A stretch of DNA of 8,241 nucleotides. Origin: Chloroflexota bacterium. GTDB lineage: Bacteria; Chloroflexota; Dehalococcoidia; SM23-28-2; RBG-16-64-32. The stretch spans positions 1 through 8,241 of the forward strand of contig JADFKX010000089.1 of the NCBI GenBank assembly GCA_022564695.1. Reading direction: 5' to 3'. The translations under genes and the position numbers were made by a program. The notes under the pieces are model-generated. The model was not told where the DNA came from. It saw nothing but the letters and a program-made list of their open reading frames with translations, and ran no database searches. Positions 1 through 5,838 of this stretch are shown piece by piece. The stretch's first letter is position 1; each line of letters opens with the position of its first letter.

Positions 1-12
1 AGAAGCGCCGTT

Positions 13-795
13 GTGTATAAGTACAAACCTGGAAAGCGCCGCCGCGCCCTCAAGGGGTATGTCCTTCCTGACGAGAAGGCGGAGCGCAGGCGCAGGCGTC
101 TGCGCTGGCGCCGCACCTTCATCGTTCTCGCCGTGCTGGCGGCGGTTGCCGGCGCGGTGGTCCTCTACCGCTCGCCCCTGCTGCGGGTACAGGAGGTACA
201 GGTGGTAAACGCCACCAGCACCAGCCCTGAACGGATCGCCGAGCTGGCCGACCTTGAGGGCGCCAGCATGTTCAACCCCCCTCTGGATGAGGCCGAAGCG
301 CGCATCGTCGCCTTGCCGCTCGTCAAAGGGGTCCAGGCCCAGCGCCGATGGCCCAACAAAGTGCGCATCGAGGTAATCGAGCGTACCCCCTGGGGCTACT
401 GGGACCTGGCCGGCACGTCCTACGTCATCGACAGCGAGGGGGTCATCCTGCCCAACGTGAAGCCGCCCAAGGACGCCCCCGTCATTCACGATGTCGGCGA
501 CCCGGCGACCTTATCTGCCGGCGATCGCGTTGACGCGGACGCCGTACGCCTGGCCCAAGCGCTGATCACATTGGTGCCGGACCAGCTAACCCTCAGAATC
601 ACGCAGTTCGAGTACACACCGGAGAAGGGGCTGTCCGTTGTGACCGACGCGAATTACCGCGTAGTCATGGGAGACAGCCAGAACGTTGACTACAAGCTGG
701 CGGTCTGGAAGACGGTGGAAGAGGACATCGGACGCGAGGCCATGGCGGGCCACGTACTCGATCTGCGCTTCCGCGACCGCCCGTCTTTCCAATGA
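13..795 (+). CDS. ftsQ: Cell division protein FtsQ (DivIB family), 5' end may extend beyond the window
   Basis: Bitopic divisome protein that links the FtsB/FtsL subcomplex and septal synthesis to the Z-ring. As read from GTG 13 it has 260 residues. A very basic cytoplasmic tail (many Arg between 9 and 34) precedes one transmembrane helix at about 35-53. A POTRA-like domain follows at about 57-125, ending in the family-typical stretch 'WPNKVRIEVIERTPWGYW', and then the FtsQ beta domain to the C terminus. The length and order fit the family. It is followed 21 nt later by ftsA and then ftsZ, the classic order. The start is uncertain: no SD is visible in the 12 nt before GTG 13 and the frame is open to the window edge, so the true start could lie upstream. 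Sequence similarity in FtsQ is low, and the call rests on architecture plus context. Confidence 0.9.
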   Translation: MYKYKPGKRRRALKGYVLPDEKAERRRRRLRWRRTFIVLAVLAAVAGAVVLYRSPLLRVQEVQVVNATSTSPERIAELADLEGASMFNPPLDEAEARIVALPLVKGVQAQRRWPNKVRIEVIERTPWGYWDLAGTSYVIDSEGVILPNVKPPKDAPVIHDVGDPATLSAGDRVDADAVRLAQALITLVPDQLTLRITQFEYTPEKGLSVVTDANYRVVMGDSQNVDYKLAVWKTVEEDIGREAMAGHVLDLRFRDRPSFQ

Positions 796-800
796 GCGAA

Positions 801-806
801 AGGAGG
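801..806 (+). promoter_or_regulatory. Ribosome binding site of ftsA
   Basis: AGGAGG lies 10 nt before GTG 817. An ATG at 809 is in another frame and reaches a stop after three codons (818-820), overlapping the ftsA start. It is only 2 nt from the SD, so GTG 817 is the better start. Confidence 0.75.
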
Positions 807-816
807 CGATGACGAG

Positions 817-2064
817 GTGAAAGACAACATTCTGGCCTCCATAGACGTGGGTAGCAGCAAGATATGCACCCTCGTCGGCGAGCTCACCCCGGATGTGGAC
901 GTGCGCATCCTCGGCGTGGGTATAACCGCCTCCCACGGCGTCAAGAAAGGGATGGTGGACAACATTCAGGAAGCGACGGAGGCGATTGCCAGCTCTGTCG
1001 AGAAGGCGGAGCGCTCCAGCGGCAGCCGCGTGCTGAGCGCCCACGTAAGCATCAACGGCAACCACGTGAACTCGTTGAACAACCGCGGCGTCGCCACCAT
1101 TCCCGGCCGTGAGCGGCCTATCACCCAGCAGGACATCGACCGCGCCATCGAGGAGGCCCAGGCACTGAACCTCCCCACCAACCGCGAGATACTGCACGTC
1201 GCCCCCCGCTTCTTCGTCGTCGACGGGCAGGAGCAGGTCAGCGATCCGGTAGGGATGTACGGCCAGCGTCTGGACATGGAGACGCATATCGTAAGCGGCT
1301 CCCTCACCGCCGTGCAGAACCTCACCCAGTGCGTGGAGGGCGCCGGCGTGCAGGTGGAAGCGCTGGTTCTTTCCCCCATGGCGGCAGCGGAGGCGGTGCT
1401 GGAGGAGGAGGAGAAACGGCAGGGCATCATTGTGGCGGACATCGGCGGCGGCACCACCGGCATCGCCGTGTTCGTGGACGGCGCCGTGTTCCACACCTCG
1501 GTGCTGCCGGTAGGAGGCTACCACCTGACCCACGACCTGGTCGCCGGCCTGCGTGCCCCCTTCTCCGCCGCCGAGGAGCTGAAGATGGAGCACGGTTCCG
1601 CGCTGCCGTCCCGGATCAACCCTGAGGACGTTGTGGAGCTGGAAGCGTTCGGCGGCAAGCGCCGGAAGGAGACGTCCCGCCGCCGTGTGGCGGAGATCCT
1701 CCAGGCCCGCGTGGAGGAGATACTGGAGATGATCTACATCGACGCCAAACGCGCCGGATTCGACGAGATGGTGGCGGCCGGCCTCGTCCTCACCGGCGGC
1801 TCTGCCAGCCTCCCCGGCATCGACGAACTGGCCGAGCAGGTGCTGCGTATGCCTGTACGCATCGGCCGGCCGAGGGGGATCCACGGCCTGGCCGACACGT
1901 TAGACGACCCGGCTTATGCGGCCAGCGTGGGCCTTCTGCACTGGTCGGTCCAGGAAAACGGCCACAATGGCCACAAATCAGGCATCAGCCTCAAGTCACC
2001 GTTTGAGTTCAGTGGGGTGCTGAATACCGCCAAACGGTGGTTGAAGGCGCTCATCCCGCAGTAG
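817..2064 (+). CDS. ftsA: Cell division protein FtsA
   Basis: Actin-like ATPase that tethers FtsZ filaments to the inner face of the membrane and recruits later divisome proteins. The 415 residues contain the family landmarks in order. The phosphate-1 loop is at 9-16 (IDVGSSKI). The 1C/SHS2 subdomain is at about 75-160. The phosphate-2 motif is at 207-214 (ADIGGGTT). The adenosine motif is at about 322-334 (GLVLTGGSASLPG). The end (about 393-415) is an amphipathic helix with Phe, Trp, Leu and Lys/Arg, the usual membrane-targeting sequence. It is joined to the core by a short Asn/Gly/His-rich linker at 380-388. GTG 817 is supported by AGGAGG ten bases upstream. Length is normal for FtsA (about 400-440). 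The stop is followed after 4 nt by the first possible ftsZ start, so the two are probably translationally coupled. Confidence 0.97.
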   Translation: MKDNILASIDVGSSKICTLVGELTPDVDVRILGVGITASHGVKKGMVDNIQEATEAIASSVEKAERSSGSRVLSAHVSINGNHVNSLNNRGVATIPGRERPITQQDIDRAIEEAQALNLPTNREILHVAPRFFVVDGQEQVSDPVGMYGQRLDMETHIVSGSLTAVQNLTQCVEGAGVQVEALVLSPMAAAEAVLEEEEKRQGIIVADIGGGTTGIAVFVDGAVFHTSVLPVGGYHLTHDLVAGLRAPFSAAEELKMEHGSALPSRINPEDVVELEAFGGKRRKETSRRRVAEILQARVEEILEMIYIDAKRAGFDEMVAAGLVLTGGSASLPGIDELAEQVLRMPVRIGRPRGIHGLADTLDDPAYAASVGLLHWSVQENGHNGHKSGISLKSPFEFSGVLNTAKRWLKALIPQ

Positions 2065-2068
2065 AGAG

Positions 2069-3190
2069 ATGAGCCAGCAAACGCTATTCCCGATCAACCC
2101 TCAAGAGGAAAAGGAGGACGCTGTGGCAGGCATAGACCTAGACGGACTCCCCCCCATCAAGGTAGTGGGCGTGGGCGGCGGCGGCTGCAACGCCGTCAAC
2201 CGCATGGTGGAGGCCCGCATCCATGGTGTTGAGTTCGTGGGGATCAACACGGATACCCAGGCCCTCATGCGCTGCGACGCGGAGAGCCGCATCCGCATCG
2301 GCGACCGCATAACGCGCGGGCTGGGCGTGGGCGGCGACCCGGAACGCGGCCGCCAGGCCGCTGAGGATTCCCGCGATGAGATCAAGGAGACGATCAAGGA
2401 CGCGGATATGGTGTTCATCACCGCCGGCATGGGCGGCGGTACCGGCACCGGCGCCGCGCCGGTGATAGCCCAGATAGCCAAAGACGCCGGCGCCCTCACC
2501 ATCGCCGTCGTTACCAGGCCGTTCTCCTTCGAGGGGGCGAAGCGCAAGGCGAACGCCGATGGCGGCATCGCCAACCTCCAGCAGGAGGTCGATACGCTCA
2601 TCGTCATCCCTAACGACCGGCTGCTGGCCCTGGCCGACGAGAAGACGACTGTCGTCGAGTCGTTCCTCATGGCCGACGATGTGCTGCGCCAGGGGATACA
2701 CGGCATCTCCGAGCTGATAACCATGCCCGGAGACATCAACCTGGACTTCGCCGACATCCGCCGCATCATGTCGGAGGCCGGCCCCGCCATCATGGCGATC
2801 GGCCGCTCCAGCGGCGAGAACAGGGCTGTTGAGGCCGCTCAGGCCGCCATCTCCAGCCCCCTGCTGGACGTCAGTATCCACGGCGCCACCGGTGTCCTGT
2901 TCAACATCACCAGCTCCGGCGACCTGGGGCTGCACGAGCTGAACATGGCGGCCCAGATCATCGCCGAGGTGGTGGACCCGGACGCGGAGATCATATTCGG
3001 CACCGCTACCGACCCCACGCTTGGCCAGGAGGTGAAGCTGACGCTCATCGCTGTGGGATTCGCCGCCCAGGAGACGCACGAATCGCAAGCTGAAGAGGAG
3101 GAATTCAGGCGGATACGGTCGGAGGCCATGGAGAACGTGGCCGACACCGATCTGCCGACCTTTCTTCGTAGACCCGTTAACATCCGTTAA
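2069..3190 (+). CDS. ftsZ: Cell division protein FtsZ
   Basis: Tubulin-like GTPase that polymerises into the Z-ring at mid-cell. The 373-residue reading has the N-terminal nucleotide loop GGGGCNAVNRM (36-46) and the tubulin signature GGGTGTGAAP (122-131). The T7 loop carries the hydrolysis residues N224, D226 and D229 (NLDFAD). A short linker, acidic then basic (about 333-357), leads to the C-terminal conserved peptide DLPTFLRRPV (361-370) that binds FtsA and other partners. All catalytic features are intact. The start is debatable: ATG 2069 follows the ftsA stop by 4 nt but has only a poor SD. In-frame GTG 2123 (codon 19) has AAGGAGG five bases upstream and would give 355 residues. The core fold begins near residue 30, so either start leaves a complete enzyme. 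The gene ends in a hairpin-rich convergent gap. Confidence 0.98.
   Translation: MSQQTLFPINPQEEKEDAVAGIDLDGLPPIKVVGVGGGGCNAVNRMVEARIHGVEFVGINTDTQALMRCDAESRIRIGDRITRGLGVGGDPERGRQAAEDSRDEIKETIKDADMVFITAGMGGGTGTGAAPVIAQIAKDAGALTIAVVTRPFSFEGAKRKANADGGIANLQQEVDTLIVIPNDRLLALADEKTTVVESFLMADDVLRQGIHGISELITMPGDINLDFADIRRIMSEAGPAIMAIGRSSGENRAVEAAQAAISSPLLDVSIHGATGVLFNITSSGDLGLHELNMAAQIIAEVVDPDAEIIFGTATDPTLGQEVKLTLIAVGFAAQETHESQAEEEEFRRIRSEAMENVADTDLPTFLRRPVNIR
2112..2117 (+). promoter_or_regulatory. SD-like site inside the ftsZ 5' end, possible internal start
   Basis: AGGAGG five bases before in-frame GTG 2123. It is much better than anything before ATG 2069. It could be chance, since the codons here encode Glu-Lys-Glu (GAG/AAG), which produce such a sequence. 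Confidence 0.4.
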
Positions 3191-3195
3191 CTAAC

Positions 3196-3229
3196 GTCGG
3201 GCCCTGCTTCCGGCAAGGCGGGACCCGAC
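3196..3229 (+). terminator. Hairpin just after ftsZ, terminator-like without U-tract
   Basis: GTCGGG pairs with CCCGAC at the base. After one bulged A the stem continues with CCC/GGG and, past a bulged T, GC/GC and a U-G and U-A pair, closing a loop of about six bases. It starts six bases after the ftsZ stop. The following bases (acttcgaagc) are not a U-tract, so it may be a 3'-end stabiliser or a Rho-assisted end rather than a strict intrinsic terminator. Confidence 0.5.
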
Positions 3230-3245
3230 ACTTCGAAGCAATCGC

Positions 3246-3285
3246 GCCTGTCTGGCGACAGGCAGGTCTGCCCGCTCCGGCGGGC
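3246..3285. repeat. Double-hairpin module, copy A
   Basis: Two adjacent hairpins. GCCTGTC/GACAGGC (7 bp, 4-nt loop, 3246-3263) is followed six bases later by GCCCGC/GCGGGC (6 bp, loop TCCG, 3270-3285). The junction CAGGTCTGCCCGC (3263-3275) is identical to one in copy B at 3365-3377. The arrangement resembles REP/BIME-type palindromic repeats, but the family cannot be named from one window. Confidence 0.55.
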
Positions 3286-3344
3286 GTGAGTGAAAGGGGA
3301 GTCTCATAGGATAGAACCAACGCAGCTTGACTGCTAGCACGAAC

Positions 3345-3387
3345 GTCCCCACAACGGGTGGGGACAGGTCTGCCCGCAACGGGCAGA
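3345..3387. repeat. Double-hairpin module, copy B
   Basis: GTCCCCAC/GTGGGGAC (8 bp, 5-nt loop, 3345-3365) is followed by TCTGCCCG/CGGGCAGA (8 bp, 3-nt loop, 3369-3387), both perfect. It shares the 13-nt junction CAGGTCTGCCCGC (3365-3377) with copy A exactly 102 nt away and has the same order of two hairpins, although the first stem differs in sequence. Confidence 0.55.
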
Positions 3388-3391
3388 TAGG

Positions 3392-3431
3392 CGCCGCGGG
3401 GCTGTTTGCCTCCCCAGACATTCCCGCGGCG
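3392..3431. repeat. 9-bp inverted repeat closing the hairpin cluster
   Basis: CGCCGCGGG (3392-3400) is the exact reverse complement of CCCGCGGCG (3423-3431), with a 22-nt loop containing GCCTCCCC, which could alternatively pair with the GGGG at 3398-3401. On the minus strand it lies about 25 nt beyond the TAG at 3457-3459, so it may serve as the 3' hairpin of a minus-strand transcript. Confidence 0.5.
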
Positions 3432-3456
3432 TCATGCTGTCTGGAGAGGCGTATCG

Positions 3457-3582
3457 CTACAGCGTGACAAGCTGGAAGCCTTCGTCAATGAGGCTGGCCA
3501 CGCTTGGATCACCGATAGGGAGGATATCTGTGAGGAACCTTGTTACGGGATTGGAAAGCGTCTGATAGGGCGATAGGCGGTA
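3457..3582 (-). pseudogene. Protein-like 41-codon stretch without a start, possible gene remnant
   Basis: Immediately after the hydrolase TAA (3583-3585) and in the same frame, the minus strand stays open for 41 codons to a TAG at 3457-3459. The translation looks like a real protein C terminus: it contains PVTRFLTDILPIGDPSVAS, then a helix-like segment ending LIDEGFQLVTL. No start codon or SD precedes it, so it is not a free-standing gene as it stands. GC at the third codon position is about 63% by my count, apparently lower than in the neighbouring genes. It may be the tail of a gene whose 5' part was lost, or an extension cut off by a stop mutation. I do not recognise the family, and chance cannot be excluded at this length. 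Confidence 0.35.
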
Positions 3583-4392
3583 TTACTTCGGCGAGCCCGA
3601 GTCTACCTGGGCCAGGAACTCCGAAAGCAGCTGTGAGATGCGCTCCGGCTGCTCGATGGCCGTCATGTGTCCGGACCCCGCTATCGTCTCCAGTCGCGCG
3701 CCGGCGATCCCCTCAGCGATGCGCTGCGCCTTGTCCGGCGTAGTAGCTAGGTCCTCGCTACCCACGATCACCAGCGTAGGTACCTTGATCTCCGATAGCC
3801 GCCCCAGCACGCTCGTTCGGCGCGTCACCGCCTGCGTCGCCAGCTCCAAGCCTTCCGTATTCACGGCGAGGAACTGCTGCCGCAGATGGGCAAGCGTCTG
3901 CGTCTGGCCCTGGATGAAGGCCTGGCTGAACATGAGGGGCAGGACAGCGTCCACCACGGCCTGCGGCCCCTGGGCCTTGGCCGTTGCAGCCATCGCCTCG
4001 TACTGCGGCCGCCGCTCCGCCTCCTCCTCCTCCGCCGAGGTGTCCAGCAGCGACAGGGAGCGAACGTCCCCCGGATGGGCCAGCGCCAGTCGCATATCCA
4101 CCATGCCACCCATGGACAGCCCCACCATGTGGGCCGGCGAGGCGCCCCACTGCTCCATCAGGGCGTGCAGGTTCTCCGCCTCGTCCTCCAGGCTGTGCCC
4201 CTCCGCGCCGACTGAAGAGCCACCGTGCCCCAGGAAATCGTAACTGATACACCGGTAGCGGGAGGAGAGCGTCTCCATCTGGGGGTCCCACATGTGTCGG
4301 TCGAAGGTCAGCCCGTGGGCGAACACCACGGGGAAGCCGGACCCCTTCTCTTCGTACAAGTACTGGTTGCCGTTCACCGTTGTCGTTGGCAT
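3583..4392 (-). CDS. Alpha/beta hydrolase (3-oxoadipate enol-lactonase-like)
   Basis: Probably a cytoplasmic esterase/lactonase of the alpha/beta-hydrolase fold, with substrate unknown. The 269 residues show the oxyanion-hole motif AHGLT (25-29), the strand-helix segment YDFLGHGGSS (51-60) and the nucleophile elbow GLSMGG with Ser93. The acid is at Asp214 (IVGSEDLATTPD) and the catalytic His at 242 (GSGHMTAIEQPE), all correctly spaced, with a helical cap between about 120 and 195. The layout is most like PcaD-type enol-lactonases and related hydrolases, but that family spans many activities. No signal peptide. The start at 4392 has GGAGG seven bases upstream. A longer reading from ATG 4434 is ruled out because that ATG lies in the -10 element. 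The gene stands alone, convergent with ftsZ and divergent from the DUF3048 gene. Confidence 0.9.
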   Translation of the reverse strand: MPTTTVNGNQYLYEEKGSGFPVVFAHGLTFDRHMWDPQMETLSSRYRCISYDFLGHGGSSVGAEGHSLEDEAENLHALMEQWGASPAHMVGLSMGGMVDMRLALAHPGDVRSLSLLDTSAEEEEAERRPQYEAMAATAKAQGPQAVVDAVLPLMFSQAFIQGQTQTLAHLRQQFLAVNTEGLELATQAVTRRTSVLGRLSEIKVPTLVIVGSEDLATTPDKAQRIAEGIAGARLETIAGSGHMTAIEQPERISQLLSEFLAQVDSGSPK

Positions 4393-4399
4393 GGGCGTT

Positions 4400-4404
4400 C
4401 CTCC
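4400..4404 (-). promoter_or_regulatory. Ribosome binding site of the hydrolase
   Basis: On the minus strand GGGAGGAA, with GGAGG seven bases before ATG 4392. This decides the start in favour of the 269-residue product. Confidence 0.75.
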
Positions 4405-4432
4405 CTGTTGCACTAGGGCGGGATGTGGCCCC

Positions 4433-4460
4433 ATTATACGAACAACGATAGAGCCGTCAA
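4433..4460 (-). promoter_or_regulatory. Sigma70-type promoter of the hydrolase
   Basis: On the minus strand, TTGACG (4455-4460) and a perfect TATAAT (4433-4438) are 16 nt apart. The expected transcription start is near 4426, leaving a leader of about 34 nt with the SD inside it. The -35 lies only six bases from the start codon of the divergent gene at 4467, so transcription of the two genes should interfere. Confidence 0.7.
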
Positions 4461-4466
4461 TCCACC

Positions 4467-5624
4467 ATGCGAGTACCGTTACCGCCCTGGCTGGCCCACA
4501 ACCGTCGACGACAGGCGATCGCCGGCGGCGCGGCGGCGTTTCTGACGCTCGTTATCACAGTAGGCGTCCTGGCCGCGGCAGGTGTCTTCTCCGGCGGCAA
4601 CTCTCAAGTCCTCAACGGCATCACGACGCCTGAGCCGAGCGCTACGGCCATCCCCACACCGTCGCCCACACCGCCCCCCACCGAGCCCACCCTCCTTAAC
4701 GGCCGCCTCGTCTACCCCGATCAGTTGCCTGATATCGAGAGCCGCCTCCCCCTGGCCATCATGCTCGATAACTTCGTCGACGCCCGGCCGCAGATCGGGT
4801 TGGAGAAGGCGGACCTGGTGTTCGAGGCTGTGGCCGAGGGCGGCATCACCCGTTTCCTCGGCATCTTCTGGAGCGATGAGCCCGGACTCATCGAGCCCGT
4901 GCGCTCCGCCCGCGTCTACTACCTGGACTGGGCGGCCGGCCTGGACGCGATCTACGTCCACTGGGGCATGGCCAGGTCCAGTGTGGCCGCGGCCGACGTC
5001 CCCTCCGCCTTCTCCCGCCTGGGCCTGCGCCGCTTCGACGGGTTCTCCATGGGAGGGCCCTACTTCTCCCGCGACCCTGACCGTTTGGGCCCGCACGACG
5101 GCATCGCCAACACCACCGCCATGTGGGAGCTGGCCGCCGACAACGGCTGGAGCGGACCTCCCCAGATCGAGGCGTGGCTGTTCAAGGAGGACGAGCCCGG
5201 GCGGGCGCGCGATGCGGGAGCGACGGCGGCGCCGACCATTGATATCGGCTTTGGCGGACCGTTCTTCTCCGACTACGCCGTCACCTGGGAGCACGACCCG
5301 AAGACGAACGGCTACCTGCGCAGCCAGGGCGGCGCCCCTCACGTGGACGGCGGCTCCGGCAACCGGATCCAGGCCAGGAACGTCGCCGTGGCGGTCACGT
5401 CCGTGCGCTCAGTCGGCGACGGCACGTCTCACCTGCAGTATCAGACCACGGGCAGCGGCGAGGCGGTGGTGTTCCAGGACGGCGTGGCGATCCCCGGCAC
5501 CTGGTCCAAGCCTGACTCCTTCTCTCGCATCCGCTTCTTCGACGCCGAGGGGAACGAGATCGCGTTCAACCGCGGCCAGACCTGGATCGAAGTGCTCTCC
5601 TTCAGCGACCCGTTGAGCTACTAG
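4467..5624 (+). CDS. Membrane-anchored DUF3048 (YerB-like) protein
   Basis: Extracytoplasmic protein of unknown biochemical role. The 385 residues comprise a basic N terminus (HNRRR, 11-15) and one hydrophobic segment at about 17-41 (signal anchor or uncleaved signal). A Pro/Thr/Ser-rich linker follows at about 52-75, then the DUF3048 N-terminal domain (about 78-225). That domain has the typical PLAIMLDNFVDARPQIGL (95-112), AEGGITRF (123-130), PVRSAR (144-149) and AIYVHWG (161-167) blocks. The C-terminal DUF3048 domain (about 265-380) has VVFQDGVAIPGTW (334-346) and the end block NRGQTWIEV (368-376). B. subtilis YerB is a lipoprotein, but no lipobox cysteine is present here, so anchoring is by the helix. 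No clear SD precedes ATG 4467 (gtcaatccacc), so translation may start from a short or leaderless transcript. Confidence 0.9.
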   Translation: MRVPLPPWLAHNRRRQAIAGGAAAFLTLVITVGVLAAAGVFSGGNSQVLNGITTPEPSATAIPTPSPTPPPTEPTLLNGRLVYPDQLPDIESRLPLAIMLDNFVDARPQIGLEKADLVFEAVAEGGITRFLGIFWSDEPGLIEPVRSARVYYLDWAAGLDAIYVHWGMARSSVAAADVPSAFSRLGLRRFDGFSMGGPYFSRDPDRLGPHDGIANTTAMWELAADNGWSGPPQIEAWLFKEDEPGRARDAGATAAPTIDIGFGGPFFSDYAVTWEHDPKTNGYLRSQGGAPHVDGGSGNRIQARNVAVAVTSVRSVGDGTSHLQYQTTGSGEAVVFQDGVAIPGTWSKPDSFSRIRFFDAEGNEIAFNRGQTWIEVLSFSDPLSY

Positions 5625-5633
5625 GCGACAGGC

Positions 5634-5662
5634 CGCAGATCATCACAGGCAACTAATCTGCG
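5634..5662 (+). terminator. Weak terminator-like hairpin after the DUF3048 gene
   Basis: CGCAGAT (5634-5640) is the exact reverse complement of ATCTGCG (5656-5662), with a 15-nt loop. It starts ten bases after the stop. The 7-bp stem has a large loop and no U-tract, so termination is only suggested by its position. Confidence 0.35.
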
Positions 5663-5705
5663 TTCAACCGTGGCTAATTCGCACGCTGGTTCGTGATGCA
5701 TTTCA

Positions 5706-5721
5706 CCACTAAATATTGTGG
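5706..5721 (+). promoter_or_regulatory. NrdR box 1
   Basis: CCACTAAATATTGTGG is a near-palindrome that matches the published NrdR box (acaCwAtATaTwgtgt) at 13 of 16 positions by my count, including the conserved central AT and the CAC/GTG arms. It lies eight bases upstream of the -35 element and 31 bp from box 2. Confidence 0.75.
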
Positions 5722-5729
5722 TATAGGGC

Positions 5730-5758
5730 TTGACAACCCCAACATCTAGTGCTATCGT
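5730..5758 (+). promoter_or_regulatory. Promoter of the nrdR-nrdJ operon
   Basis: Perfect -35 TTGACA (5730-5735), 17-nt spacer, -10 TATCGT (5753-5758, four of six consensus bases). The expected transcription start is near 5765, about 75 nt before the first gene. It is interleaved with the NrdR boxes, so NrdR binding should block RNA polymerase. Confidence 0.7.
5737..5752 (+). promoter_or_regulatory. NrdR box 2
   Basis: CCCCAACATCTAGTGC matches the NrdR consensus at 11 of 16 positions and is weaker than box 1. Its offset from box 1 is 31 bp, the 31-32 bp (three helical turns) known for paired NrdR boxes. It fills almost the whole -35/-10 spacer. Confidence 0.55.
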
Positions 5759-5766
5759 GTCCTTTG

Positions 5767-5788
5767 CGCCCCCTTATTACGGGGGGCG
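5767..5788 (+). other. Hairpin at the 5' end of the nrd transcript
   Basis: CGCCCCC (5767-5773) pairs perfectly with GGGGGCG (5782-5788) around an 8-nt AU-rich loop. It begins within a few bases of the expected transcription start, so it would sit at the very 5' end of the mRNA. A role in mRNA stability is likelier than termination, as no U-tract follows. Confidence 0.45.
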
Positions 5789-5838
5789 TAGCGGTTCTAA
5801 AGAGCGTACGTGAGTTCTGTCAAGTCGAGGTGCAACAG

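Larger units (their letters stand above)
3191..3582. other. Non-coding gap between convergent ftsZ and the hydrolase, rich in hairpins
   Basis: About 390 nt without an intact gene. The left two thirds (3196-3431) hold five strong GC hairpins, listed separately, plus a small one (GCAG/CTGC, 3322-3334). The right third reads as a protein-like open stretch on the minus strand (3457-3582). No U-tract follows any hairpin, so none is a textbook intrinsic terminator. Because transcription from both sides converges here, the stems may still end or stabilise both mRNAs. No tRNA or CRISPR structure is visible. Confidence 0.75.

Noticed and set aside
809..820. Three-codon mini-ORF (ATG ACG AGG TGA) overlapping the ftsA start, as a translational control element
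   Set aside because: Its ATG is only two bases from the SD, too close for efficient initiation. Chance is the simpler reading.
586..1884. 432-codon open frame on the minus strand over ftsQ-ftsA
   Set aside because: It lies antisense to intact FtsQ and FtsA. Its His/Gly/Ala/Val-rich composition is what GC-rich codon bias produces on the opposite strand, and it has no recognisable motif.
2138..3088. 316-codon minus-strand open frame within ftsZ
   Set aside because: Fully antisense to an intact FtsZ, with a composition typical of shadow frames.
3196..3229. SRP RNA-like fragment in the hairpin after ftsZ
   Set aside because: The reverse complement has a short CCGGAAGCAG stretch similar to the SRP RNA core, but the rest of the conserved domain is missing and the stem explains the sequence.
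5745..5760. Alternative second NrdR box ending in TATCGTGT
   Set aside because: Only the right half fits the consensus and the offset from box 1 is 39 bp, not 31-32. The site at 5737-5752 fits better.
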